Under the pieces are notes generated by a model that searched no databases, was not told where the DNA came from, and was given only the letters and a program-made list of their open reading frames with translations. Positions 7,165 to 15,711 of a DNA stretch of 64,000 nucleotides are shown piece by piece (positions within the stretch are counted from its first letter, which is position 1; each line of letters opens with the position of its first letter). The DNA is from Candidatus Gastranaerophilales bacterium (GTDB taxonomy: Bacteria > Cyanobacteriota > Vampirovibrionia > Gastranaerophilales > Gastranaerophilaceae). The stretch is taken from the NCBI GenBank assembly GCA_944323925.1, contig CALUUI010000001.1, positions 62,001-126,000 on the forward strand. The letters run 5' to 3'. Position numbers and translations under genes: made by a program.

Positions 7165-9934
7165 TTGCCGCCTCCATTTCAATTTGTTTAGCTTTTGCTT
7201 CAGCTTCTTTTTGTGCTATTTTATTTTGTCTTCTTTCTGCACGTTCTTCTTTTTTTATTCTTGCAATTCTATCTTTTTCTAGCGGAATAGTTGAATCTTT
7301 CTTGCCAAAGAAGAATTGAGATAATATTGACAAACTAAATACGCCGATAAATAAACCACCAAACATTCTTAACCATTTATTGCTGTTATAGGATTTTTTA
7401 ATTCCTTGGTTTAATAACTCTACAGGAGATTTTCCTTGAGCTCTGTACCTTGCTTCTGGTGTTTGTAGCATTTCATTTGCGTAATCTCCTAAGTCATCTA
7501 CCCAAAATCCTGCGTACTGCCAGTTCTTATTATCATTACCAACAAGTCTTCTGAGTTTATCTATCCATTCTCTTGTTATTCTTGATGATGTAGGTCCAAG
7601 AGTCTCAGAGGTTAAACTATCTAAAAATCCCAATGAATCAGTTCCGCTTGTACGGTTATAAATTAATTTTAAGTAATTTTGGAATTTTTCAGGTTTATTT
7701 AATGCTCCAAATTTAGCAAAGAAATCTGTTGAGTGAGCAGAAAGTGTATTGGCTTTTCCTTCTTTGAATAGTTTTGAAGCCCATTGCTTGTTAATAAATC
7801 CGGTATCTCCAAGATATCTTTCATCTCCTGTTGTTTCAAACAGATATGTGCGTCGGTATAAATCTAATGTATGTATTATTCTATCGCAAGCTGTTACAAA
7901 ATTTTCAACTTTGCTTACATTCTCCATTGTTTCTAAATGTGCAACAGATGTACTGTAGTTCCAGCCATCCGGTCCTGCAATAGCATTTATTAGATTTCTG
8001 AATAGCCCTGATTTATTGCCTATTCCAGCTCTGAAGTCAGATGCTATTCTGGTTTGTAACTCAATAAATTTATCAATTTGTGTTCCATTTGTTCTATAGT
8101 TCCTTTGGGTCCAACATCCGTTTCCGTTTGGAGAAGAACCTTTTACTAGTGAGGTGTATTGTTCTTCCATTCCATCGCCTAGCATTGCTTTTAGGTAGCC
8201 CATTTTTAAGTTATTAATTTCTGATAGAACTTTCTTATAATCTCCATCATTCCTTACAATGCTTTCTAAACGTTTGATTGTTTCTGCTTCAATTGCTTTT
8301 GGATTATCAATCAATGTTTTTAAATTTTTTGAAGTGATAACGTTATGTGGATAGATAATATTCGTAAATGCCTTTTCTAGTTTACCCCAGTAAAATGCAT
8401 TTTGGGAGTCTGCTAAATCACCCATTTTTAGAGCGTTTATATCCTTGAGCTTTTTAAATCTGGTTAAATATGTTTCAAGGGTTGCTCCTATTGAATTGAT
8501 TGTATTTGCAGCCTCTTCAGTCATAACAAATTTTGTTGATTTTGGAAGTATATTCTCTGTTGTAAATTTTGTTGTTGCTAAATCTTGAACTCTTGCAAGA
8601 ACTGCTTCTCTTGTCATTGAACCAGCTGCTTTTATTTCTGATGATGAAGCTAATTTGCTTTTTATTCCATTTAGTATTTTATCTGTTATGTCATTTTTAT
8701 TTAATACGCTGTATGAATCTTTAGTTCCATTTTGTTCTAACAAAATAGTCTTTATTTCATCTAATGTTAAAATACCATTTTTTAGAAGTTTGTGACCTTG
8801 GAACTTAGATTCTATATTTTTAGCTAAGTCTTCAGTGTATTTACTATCAACAACAATTTCATCAGCTTTTATTAGTATTGCTGATAAATCTTCGGCTAAT
8901 GCTTCTGATACTCCATGACCTGCATCTGTTGTTATTTCATTAACTAATTTTGATAAGTCTGACTCTGATAAAACTTTATTTAGATTTTTTACAGATGTAA
9001 ATTCTGCAATCTTTTCAGATACACTTTTGGTTTTAATTGCACGTTGTAATTTTTTCATTACAGATTTTGGGCTGTGTGTATTCTTTTGAGAAGTTATACC
9101 ATTAACAATTTCTGAATACATTTCATTTAGTTCTTTATCGTGTTTTTTAGCTTTTTGACCAACAATGAAAGGCTCATATACTCTTTCAAAACCGTTACAA
9201 AGAAGTGCTGTAAGAGTAGGAACAGCAAAGCCTGAGGTTAACATCCATAACGTATGGTTTTGGTTTGCTATTTTTCTCATTTGATCCTTTGTGATATCAT
9301 CGCGATTTTTAGCATCTTTTGCTATTCCCATATAATCGCCGATTGCAGATAAATTTTCGCTTTTCTTTCTTCCTGTATATAAATCAAATGGTACATAATT
9401 AGGATCTTGGAATACAGATTTGTTTCTTCCTTGGTCATCAATGTATCTCTTGTCAGCATCAAAACCGTGAACAAGTCTTGCTGGTCCAAAAATACCTATC
9501 TTTGGCCATAATGCCATTGATGTTAAGAAAGACGCAAGACCTATAAATTCCATATGTTTCGGCATTGTTGCAACACGCCTTGTTGTCAAAAATGCTGCAA
9601 TACCTGTACCTCCAAGTACAAGACCTACATCATTAGTTCGTCCAAGTTGATGGTCGTTAGCTTTCCCTGTGTATCCATTGTAAACTGATTTTACATCGTA
9701 TACGCGGTTTTTGAAGAATCGTCCGATTGAACGGAAAAATCCACCACGTATTAAATGTCCTTGACCCGGCTCCGGCTTAATCATATTAACAGAGTTAGGG
9801 ATGGTATTATGGTTCCTGTAATGCCTTCTTGGTAATGGAATAAGATGCTCCATTGCAACATTGTTTGAGTTTTGATCAATGTTGGCTCTTTGTGTAAATG
9901 CTGTTTGGTTTTGAATTTTATTTACTGTTGCCAT
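7154..9934 (-). CDS. Large membrane-associated protein of unknown function, 926 aa
   Basis: Not recognised. The N-terminus MATVNKIQNQTAFTQR is polar; hydrophobic segments lie near residues 105-145 (VGLVLGGTGIAAFL, FIGLASFLTSMAL) and 235-250 (WMLTSGFAVPTLTALLC). A long helical, Lys/Glu-rich middle (about 280-820) follows, then a C-terminal membrane helix (MFGGLFIGVFSLSILSQFFF) and a basic coiled-coil tail rich in K/E/A. Both termini would sit on the same side only with an even number of passes. It starts 1 nt after the 378-aa membrane gene and overlaps the amylase-family gene, so the three form one operon. Weak GGTGGTG precedes the ATG; coupling probably drives translation. Confidence 0.7.
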   Translation of the reverse strand: MATVNKIQNQTAFTQRANIDQNSNNVAMEHLIPLPRRHYRNHNTIPNSVNMIKPEPGQGHLIRGGFFRSIGRFFKNRVYDVKSVYNGYTGKANDHQLGRTNDVGLVLGGTGIAAFLTTRRVATMPKHMEFIGLASFLTSMALWPKIGIFGPARLVHGFDADKRYIDDQGRNKSVFQDPNYVPFDLYTGRKKSENLSAIGDYMGIAKDAKNRDDITKDQMRKIANQNHTLWMLTSGFAVPTLTALLCNGFERVYEPFIVGQKAKKHDKELNEMYSEIVNGITSQKNTHSPKSVMKKLQRAIKTKSVSEKIAEFTSVKNLNKVLSESDLSKLVNEITTDAGHGVSEALAEDLSAILIKADEIVVDSKYTEDLAKNIESKFQGHKLLKNGILTLDEIKTILLEQNGTKDSYSVLNKNDITDKILNGIKSKLASSSEIKAAGSMTREAVLARVQDLATTKFTTENILPKSTKFVMTEEAANTINSIGATLETYLTRFKKLKDINALKMGDLADSQNAFYWGKLEKAFTNIIYPHNVITSKNLKTLIDNPKAIEAETIKRLESIVRNDGDYKKVLSEINNLKMGYLKAMLGDGMEEQYTSLVKGSSPNGNGCWTQRNYRTNGTQIDKFIELQTRIASDFRAGIGNKSGLFRNLINAIAGPDGWNYSTSVAHLETMENVSKVENFVTACDRIIHTLDLYRRTYLFETTGDERYLGDTGFINKQWASKLFKEGKANTLSAHSTDFFAKFGALNKPEKFQNYLKLIYNRTSGTDSLGFLDSLTSETLGPTSSRITREWIDKLRRLVGNDNKNWQYAGFWVDDLGDYANEMLQTPEARYRAQGKSPVELLNQGIKKSYNSNKWLRMFGGLFIGVFSLSILSQFFFGKKDSTIPLEKDRIARIKKEERAERRQNKIAQKEAEAKAKQIEMEAANAN

Positions 9935-9935
9935 C

Positions 9936-11072
9936 CTACACCACCATACTGTCTTGATTCTTATCTATAACTTTTTCATCACATAAATTTTTACCCATTG
10001 AGCGGGCTCTAATTATTGTGTTTGCAACTCCAAAGACTGTTGAGCCTAATGCTGCAAAAATTAAACCTTTGCCGGCATGCTTCTTAAAGCCTTTGCTTCC
10101 CGGCGCTCCATTATATAATTCCTTGGCTGACGATGCAAAGGCATCTTTTAATGCCAGTGTTGCATTCTTTGTTTTGTTATATCCGTTACTAATTTTTACA
10201 CCAAGTTTTTCTTTCCATGTCATATCTTTGTTTATAGGTGTTTTCCCTAATTTAGTATTACTAATATAGGTATCATAATATTGATCCCAGTCACCACAGG
10301 CTGCTAATGCTACTCCGCAAGCTGCCCACAAGAATGATGAAATCCTTTGGGCGGTTGTTGCTGTTGATATTACATTCTTTAAAATCGGTTTTGCTTCACC
10401 TTCTGCATTGTTTAAGTTTTCGCCTAAACCATTCTTTCTTGCTACTTTGTCAAAGAATTCCGGTTCGACTAAGTCTATTCTTGGGAATTCGACACTTTCC
10501 CATAATTTTTGGTATTGGTATTGTGGAGCTAAATCCTGTATAATTCTCTTTTGTCCCTTTTCTCCTGCTTCATTTGGTTTTGGAGGTTCTGTTAAAATAA
10601 CTTTCGGGAATGGATATATAACATTTAAGTATGGTTGCTCTATATCAACTCCTGTTGCCCAAGCTACCGGACGAGTTACTAAATCTTTTGATAGTGTTTT
10701 GGCTAATGCATAAAATATTACTCCGGCGGCTAGTTTAAGACCAATTTTTTTTGATTTTTGTGCTCCTCTCGAATCAAAAAATTTGCTTGCTGCATTGAAT
10801 ACACCTATAAATGTTCCACTTCCTATTAGATATGGAACTCTACCCATTGCTAAAAATTCATAAAAATTTGAATTGATGTCCCCTTTTAATCCCTTTGCAG
10901 GATACTCTAAAAATGCGTTTGAGGTTCTATGAAACCCCGCTAACATACGATTATTTATACTGCTTGTAAGAACTTTGGGTTCTTCGTGTTCCTCTTTTTG
11001 TTTATTGCTTTTGGAGACTTCTTGACGTTTTGCTCCGCGGCTCACCATCTCATTTGTTACTTTTGGTATCAT
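9936..11072 (-). CDS. Membrane protein of unknown function, 378 aa
   Basis: Not recognised. Polar, charged N-terminus (about 50 residues), then hydrophobic segments (VPYLIGSGTFIGVF, LAAGVIFYALAKTL, ISSFLWAACGVALAAC, GLIFAALGSTVFGVA). A frame extends to a TTG at 11111, but the ATG at 11072 has GGAG 5 nt upstream and is preferred. A segment reading RPVAWATGVDIEQPYL just after the second helix resembles GPARLVHGFDADKRYI in the next gene at the same position relative to a helix, so the two may be distant relatives. First gene of a three-gene operon ending in the amylase-family protein. Confidence 0.7.
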   Translation of the reverse strand: MIPKVTNEMVSRGAKRQEVSKSNKQKEEHEEPKVLTSSINNRMLAGFHRTSNAFLEYPAKGLKGDINSNFYEFLAMGRVPYLIGSGTFIGVFNAASKFFDSRGAQKSKKIGLKLAAGVIFYALAKTLSKDLVTRPVAWATGVDIEQPYLNVIYPFPKVILTEPPKPNEAGEKGQKRIIQDLAPQYQYQKLWESVEFPRIDLVEPEFFDKVARKNGLGENLNNAEGEAKPILKNVISTATTAQRISSFLWAACGVALAACGDWDQYYDTYISNTKLGKTPINKDMTWKEKLGVKISNGYNKTKNATLALKDAFASSAKELYNGAPGSKGFKKHAGKGLIFAALGSTVFGVANTIIRARSMGKNLCDEKVIDKNQDSMVV

Positions 11073-11288
11073 AATAACTCCAAATACACTACCATATATA
11101 TCAAAATTCAAAAATGTTTAAATTTGCTAGTTATTTATTCTAAAATTTACAAAAATTTACATTCCTTTCGTTTTACCTATATAACCTCTAATTCCCTGTT
11201 TTGCTTATTGTTTAACCCTTTGTAAAATTTATAAAAATATATAGTATATATTTATTTTTTCATGCTAAAATCTTCTTAGGTATTTGAC

Positions 11289-13859
11289 ATGAAAATATTA
11301 GATATTAGAGGCAATTTATTAAAAATTGAGAGTAGCGAACCTATCAATATTTCTACTTTGTTAAAGGTTATTGATGGGGAAAATGTTTATATCGCTCAGG
11401 TTTTATATACAGAGTCTACGCATATTACTAATTATGTATTTGCAAAGATTGTTGCATGCTTAGATGCTCCATTTATAGCTGTTAATATTCAAAATGTTTC
11501 TAGAGATGCTTTGTGTGAGACAATAAATTTTTCAGAAGTTGTTTCTAAACTTGGGGATAATGTTAATATTGTTGCCGGTGAATTGGCGTTTGAAAATTAT
11601 TTACTTCCGGCAGGAAAGTGTTTCTTTGATGATAGAATTTTAATTGTCTCAGAAAATATAGCTAATACGAATTTGCTAATTTCAAATTTTGCTCATCAAA
11701 TTAAGCATCTTGGTTATAATACTATTGTTTTTGATACTGACGGATCTTTTGAAGGCATTAGGCTAACAGCTGGTAAGGATTTTAAACTTCCGCTTAATTC
11801 GCATGCTATACAGTTTATCTATGACAAATATTTTTCTGATATTACTGAAGAAAGTAAATCGGTTATTAAATCTATTTTTGATGAATTAAAAACTTATGCT
11901 TCAACTGTACCGTATATTCCATTTAAGAGCTTTAAGTCTGTTATAGATAATGTTTTTGATTATTCGAATAATTTGGGGTTGTTTTTCTTTAAAAATAAAC
12001 TTGAAAAATTATATGAGGCTGACATCTTTGCTAATACTCATGAAGAAGTAATGGATTGGAAATCTCTTTCAGAATTTGGACCCGCAACGGTTGCTATTGA
12101 TTTATCGAATATAAATAGTAATATATTTATTTCTGAGTATATTAGTCTTATTTTGAATTCATTTAAAGATACTGATATCAAGTTGTATTCATTTATTAAG
12201 CTGGCTGATAATTCCTTAGATAAAGATTTTATAAAAGAAGTTATTGAAAATGAAAATGTTATATCATCTTTCGTTGTTCCATCTACTTTTAGATATCTTT
12301 CTGTTTTAAAACAAAACAGTGCTAGTATTATTGTTTTTTCTGGAGTTAAGAAGACCGATAATTTTGATTATTGTAAATTCATTTTAAAAAATCTAAGAGC
12401 TGGTGAATATGTACTTACAGGGAATATATCCGCGCCATATTCTATAATTTTCAGATTGAAAGAAGTAACAGAAGTTATTCCAAATGAGGATGATATTCCT
12501 CCGGAATCTTGTAGAGATGAAAATTCTGAAAACGAAGAAATTGAACAAAATTTATCTCCGGTTGAAGAAGTGAATGCGGAATGTAATACATCTGATTACG
12601 AGGCATTACCTAGTATTCCTGATGAAGATCAAGAAGTATTAGGAGATGTTATTCAAGACTATGAGCCAGTGCAAGAAATTCAGGAGGCGGTTGATTCTAC
12701 AGTTCCTGAAGCTGTTGAGCAACAACCTCTAGAAGATGCCAATTTAAGAGAATTAGAAAACAATAGTGATGCAGTTCAAGAATATAATCAATCAACTTTG
12801 GGTTTAGTTGATGAATTAGTGAGTGAAAGTCCAAATTCTGTAGATGAGCAAATTCCAGAGCTGAGTGATTCTATTGAAGTGGTTCCAGAGGAGTCTGTTG
12901 TTGCAGTACCTGAAGATAATTATGAAATTCCTTTAGAAGAAGCTTCTAGTCTTGGTGTAAATGAGCTTTTAGCTAATGGTGCCGAAGAACATTACGAAGA
13001 AGTACCGTTAGAAGAAAGTTTTGATATAGATATAAATGATAATATTGAAGTTATTGAAGCGGTTGACACTGAAGAATTAGAGCAACAAAAATCTGAAGAT
13101 TTTGTATCAGCTGAACAACCTGAAGAAAATCAAGAGATAGCCTTTATAAATGAAGAAGTTAGTTTAGAAGAAGGCATGGAGCTTGTTGAAGAAAAATTAG
13201 ATGATGGCTTGTTGCCAAATGATATTAATCAAGAGTTAGTATTGGATGATTCTGCTGAGGTGGAACCAAAATTAGATCTAGGCGTTGAAGAAGATATTCA
13301 ACTAGAGGAACCAGAAGAAAAAACTCAAGAAGAACTTCTGGATGAAGAAATTCGAAGAGATGTTGATAGAATGTATACCGCTGCTCAACCAGAGGATTCG
13401 GAATCTTTATCTGAGGATGATTTAGATTTTATAGAAGAGTTAGTAGGAACAGATGATGTAATTATAGCTGAAGATGAACTAGTCGCTGATAATTTAGAGG
13501 ATAGTTCCATTGAAGTAGTTGATGATGAGGAATTTAATAATCAAACTGAGTTACCTTTAGAGCAGGATAATATTTCTGATAATCTTGAAACCGAGGTTCC
13601 CAGCGATGATAATATTATCGTTCCTCAAAGAAATACCGCAACACCAGCGGTTCCTATTTATACTGCTGAAATTCCTGAAGATGCGATGGTTCATAGTGAT
13701 CCTATTCAGCAGGGAGATAGGGTTATGCATGTTAAGTTTGGCGTTGGCGTAGTTGAAAAAATATTTAGTTATGGTACTAAAAATTTCTGTTCAATTAATT
13801 TTGAAAATATAGGTAGGAAGGTTCTGGATCCTAATATTACGGAATTAAAGAAGGTCTAA
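11289..13859 (+). CDS. Large protein: degenerate ATPase-like N-half, acidic linker, UvrD-tail-like C-terminal domain
   Basis: 856 residues in three parts. Residues 1-390 follow the plan of HerA/VirB4-like ATPases: small beta domain, then ILIVSENIANTN at 117-128 where a Walker A loop is expected (no GK[ST]), FDTDGSFEG at 148, and ATVAIDLSN as a Walker-B-like strand. Residues about 395-800 are disordered and extremely acidic (Glu/Asp/Val/Pro). Residues about 806-856 (GDRVMHVKFGVGVVEKIF...VLDPNI) resemble the small domain at the C-terminus of UvrD/PcrA helicases that binds RNA polymerase. ATP hydrolysis is unlikely. An AGG about 9 nt before the ATG is a weak Shine-Dalgarno. Function unknown. Confidence 0.65.
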   Translation: MKILDIRGNLLKIESSEPINISTLLKVIDGENVYIAQVLYTESTHITNYVFAKIVACLDAPFIAVNIQNVSRDALCETINFSEVVSKLGDNVNIVAGELAFENYLLPAGKCFFDDRILIVSENIANTNLLISNFAHQIKHLGYNTIVFDTDGSFEGIRLTAGKDFKLPLNSHAIQFIYDKYFSDITEESKSVIKSIFDELKTYASTVPYIPFKSFKSVIDNVFDYSNNLGLFFFKNKLEKLYEADIFANTHEEVMDWKSLSEFGPATVAIDLSNINSNIFISEYISLILNSFKDTDIKLYSFIKLADNSLDKDFIKEVIENENVISSFVVPSTFRYLSVLKQNSASIIVFSGVKKTDNFDYCKFILKNLRAGEYVLTGNISAPYSIIFRLKEVTEVIPNEDDIPPESCRDENSENEEIEQNLSPVEEVNAECNTSDYEALPSIPDEDQEVLGDVIQDYEPVQEIQEAVDSTVPEAVEQQPLEDANLRELENNSDAVQEYNQSTLGLVDELVSESPNSVDEQIPELSDSIEVVPEESVVAVPEDNYEIPLEEASSLGVNELLANGAEEHYEEVPLEESFDIDINDNIEVIEAVDTEELEQQKSEDFVSAEQPEENQEIAFINEEVSLEEGMELVEEKLDDGLLPNDINQELVLDDSAEVEPKLDLGVEEDIQLEEPEEKTQEELLDEEIRRDVDRMYTAAQPEDSESLSEDDLDFIEELVGTDDVIIAEDELVADNLEDSSIEVVDDEEFNNQTELPLEQDNISDNLETEVPSDDNIIVPQRNTATPAVPIYTAEIPEDAMVHSDPIQQGDRVMHVKFGVGVVEKIFSYGTKNFCSINFENIGRKVLDPNITELKKV

Positions 13860-13865
13860 TTTTTA

Positions 13866-14882
13866 TTAGACAATTCTGTTGTTATTATCTCCTTTTAAGT
13901 AATCTCTTATATTACATATTGTTGTTTCAAGAATTGTATTTATAGCATCAGTTGTATTATAAGCTATGTGTGGTGTTATTATTACGTTATCCAGTTCTGA
14001 TAATTTTTCGATTATAAAAGCGTTTTCAATACAATTCTTGTTACTTTTATTTAATTTGTGCAGTATATTTTCATTTGTGTTATTTAGAACGATATTTTCA
14101 CATTCTAGAACATCTAGTGCGCATCCTTTTATTTTTCCTGTTTGGATTGCATTATATAATGCTATAGTATCTATCAATTCACCTCTTGCGGTATTTATTA
14201 TATAGCTGCCATTTTTCATTATTGATAGTTCATATTCAGAAATTAAGTGATAGGCTTCTTGTGTGTAAGGTATATGAAGAGATATTATATCAGATTCTTT
14301 TAAAATTGTTTCAAAATCAACATATTCAACAATATTTGCAATTTCAAGATTCTTTTGTTTGTCATTTGCAAGAATTTTCATTCCAAGAACTTTAGCTCCT
14401 TGACAGACAGAACTTCCTATTGCTCCTGTTCCTATCACCCCAAGGGTTAGTTTATTTATGTCTCGTCCGGTATATTTTTTTATATCAATATTTTGACGTT
14501 GTAAGTCCCTTACGGCTGGAATTATATTTCTTACCAATGCTATCATTATTCCTAATGTATATTCAGTAACAGAGGTTTTTCCGTATTGTTCTACATTTAA
14601 TACTCTAATGTTGCGTCTTGCACACTCTGCTATATCTATATGGTCATAACCTGTTGAACGAGTCGCTATAGCTCGTAAATTCTTAAATTTATCCAGTACT
14701 GTACTTGTTATTTTTGAGGTCATAAATATACTTATTATACAAGTTTCTTTGGAATCATACTCGCTTATTTCTGTTTCATCATTAAGTGGACTTTTTGTAA
14801 ATTTGATATTGAAATCATTATTTGGATTTTTTTTGAAATATTCGTGCTCGGCTTCTCTATAATCAAAAAATAGTAAGTTCAT
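13866..14882 (-). CDS. D-isomer-specific 2-hydroxyacid dehydrogenase (D-lactate dehydrogenase-like)
   Basis: 338 residues, typical for NAD-dependent D-2-hydroxyacid dehydrogenases. The Rossmann motif GTGAIG is at 151-156. Catalytic residues are Arg233 (TARGEL), Glu in LDVLECE (260-262) and His305 (TPHIAY). RSTGYDHID near 75-83 is the substrate-loop region seen in D-lactate dehydrogenases. It probably reduces pyruvate to D-lactate in fermentation, but other 2-oxoacids cannot be excluded. AAAGGA precedes the ATG. It is convergent with the acidic protein gene (stops 7 bp apart). Confidence 0.87.
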   Translation of the reverse strand: MNLLFFDYREAEHEYFKKNPNNDFNIKFTKSPLNDETEISEYDSKETCIISIFMTSKITSTVLDKFKNLRAIATRSTGYDHIDIAECARRNIRVLNVEQYGKTSVTEYTLGIMIALVRNIIPAVRDLQRQNIDIKKYTGRDINKLTLGVIGTGAIGSSVCQGAKVLGMKILANDKQKNLEIANIVEYVDFETILKESDIISLHIPYTQEAYHLISEYELSIMKNGSYIINTARGELIDTIALYNAIQTGKIKGCALDVLECENIVLNNTNENILHKLNKSNKNCIENAFIIEKLSELDNVIITPHIAYNTTDAINTILETTICNIRDYLKGDNNNRIV

Positions 14883-15040
14883 TTTTTATCCTTTCTTTTA
14901 TATTTTTATTATCTAAAAAGTATCTGCGGAACTCTATTGTCTGATAGTATTACTAATCGGATATTTTTTTACTACTTTTTATTAATGATTTTTAGAGTTT
15001 GAAGTTTATTATATGAGTATCCACGAAAGGAGCTTTATTT

Positions 15041-15517
15041 ATGAAAACTGATTTAATAATTAGAGAACCGGATTTATATTTTGACAGTATCCATAATGAA
15101 TTAAATAATTTTCTTCGAGATACAGTACTTCATCCAGTTTTTTCTAATCCATTGAACTTGAAAAAAAAGTCTATTTGGCGTCCGGCTATTGAAGTTAAGC
15201 AAACGGATAAGGCTTATAAAGTTAAAGTACAGATGCCGGGGGTTAAAAAGGATGATATCGATATAGAATTGGATAATGATTTTATGACAATTACAGCTGT
15301 TATAGAAGAAGAAAAAGAAGAACAAGAGGAAAAAGAAAAAAATATTAAGTATCATACTTGTGAGTTCAGGTATGGAAAGTATAAACGTACAATATCATTT
15401 GATCAACCGGTTAAACCAGATGAAGCTAATGCTGAATATAAAAATGGTGTCCTAAATGTTTATATTCCCAAAATAGCAGAAAAAGAAACTAAAAAATATA
15501 AATTAGATATATCATAA
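15041..15517 (+). CDS. Small heat shock protein, Hsp20 family
   Basis: 158 residues. The alpha-crystallin domain spans about 44-140, with AYKVKVQMPGVKKDDIDIEL and a C-terminal A-x-x-x-N-G-V-L signature (AEYKNGVLNVYIPK). The I-x-I-like IPKI at the tail mediates oligomer assembly. An unusually Glu/Lys-rich loop (EEEKEEQEEKEKN) lies in the middle of the domain. Holdase chaperone in the cytosol. AAAGGAG precedes the ATG. I do not see a CIRCE inverted repeat upstream. Two successive hairpin structures follow the stop. Confidence 0.93.
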   Translation: MKTDLIIREPDLYFDSIHNELNNFLRDTVLHPVFSNPLNLKKKSIWRPAIEVKQTDKAYKVKVQMPGVKKDDIDIELDNDFMTITAVIEEEKEEQEEKEKNIKYHTCEFRYGKYKRTISFDQPVKPDEANAEYKNGVLNVYIPKIAEKETKKYKLDIS

Positions 15518-15526
15518 TATTTCGAA

Positions 15527-15573
15527 ACCGCCGCAGCCGTGTTTCTAGATTTAATCAGGCTGTCCTGTGCGGT
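15527..15573 (+). other. Nested inverted repeats downstream of hsp20
   Basis: ACCGC (15527-15531) pairs with GCGGT (15569-15573) and, inside it, CAGCC (15534-15538) pairs with GGCTG (15558-15562). It sits directly before the terminator hairpin and is GC-rich for this genome. CCGCC at 15528-15532 could also pair with GGCGG of the terminator, giving two exclusive folds. Confidence 0.4.
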
Positions 15574-15600
15574 AAAGGGCGGGTGTATCCGCCCTTTTTA
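15574..15600 (+). terminator. Intrinsic terminator of hsp20
   Basis: Perfect 9-bp stem (15574-15582 with 15589-15597), 6-nt loop, T-run at the end of the stem. Confidence 0.85.
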
Positions 15601-15686
15601 TAATTACATATTTTTACTACTACTAAAATCTAATGTATTTTATACAGGTAAAAGTTAACATATACTTGAAATCCTCATCGCTCATT

Positions 15687-15711
15687 CCTCTCGTTTAGAG
15701 AGGTTTTTTTT
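15687..15711 (+). terminator. Second plus-strand terminator hairpin
   Basis: CCTCTC (15687-15692) pairs with GAGAGG (15698-15703), followed by eight T. It points in the plus direction although no plus-strand gene ends here. It may back up the hsp20 terminator or end a small RNA starting after 15600. Confidence 0.65.
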
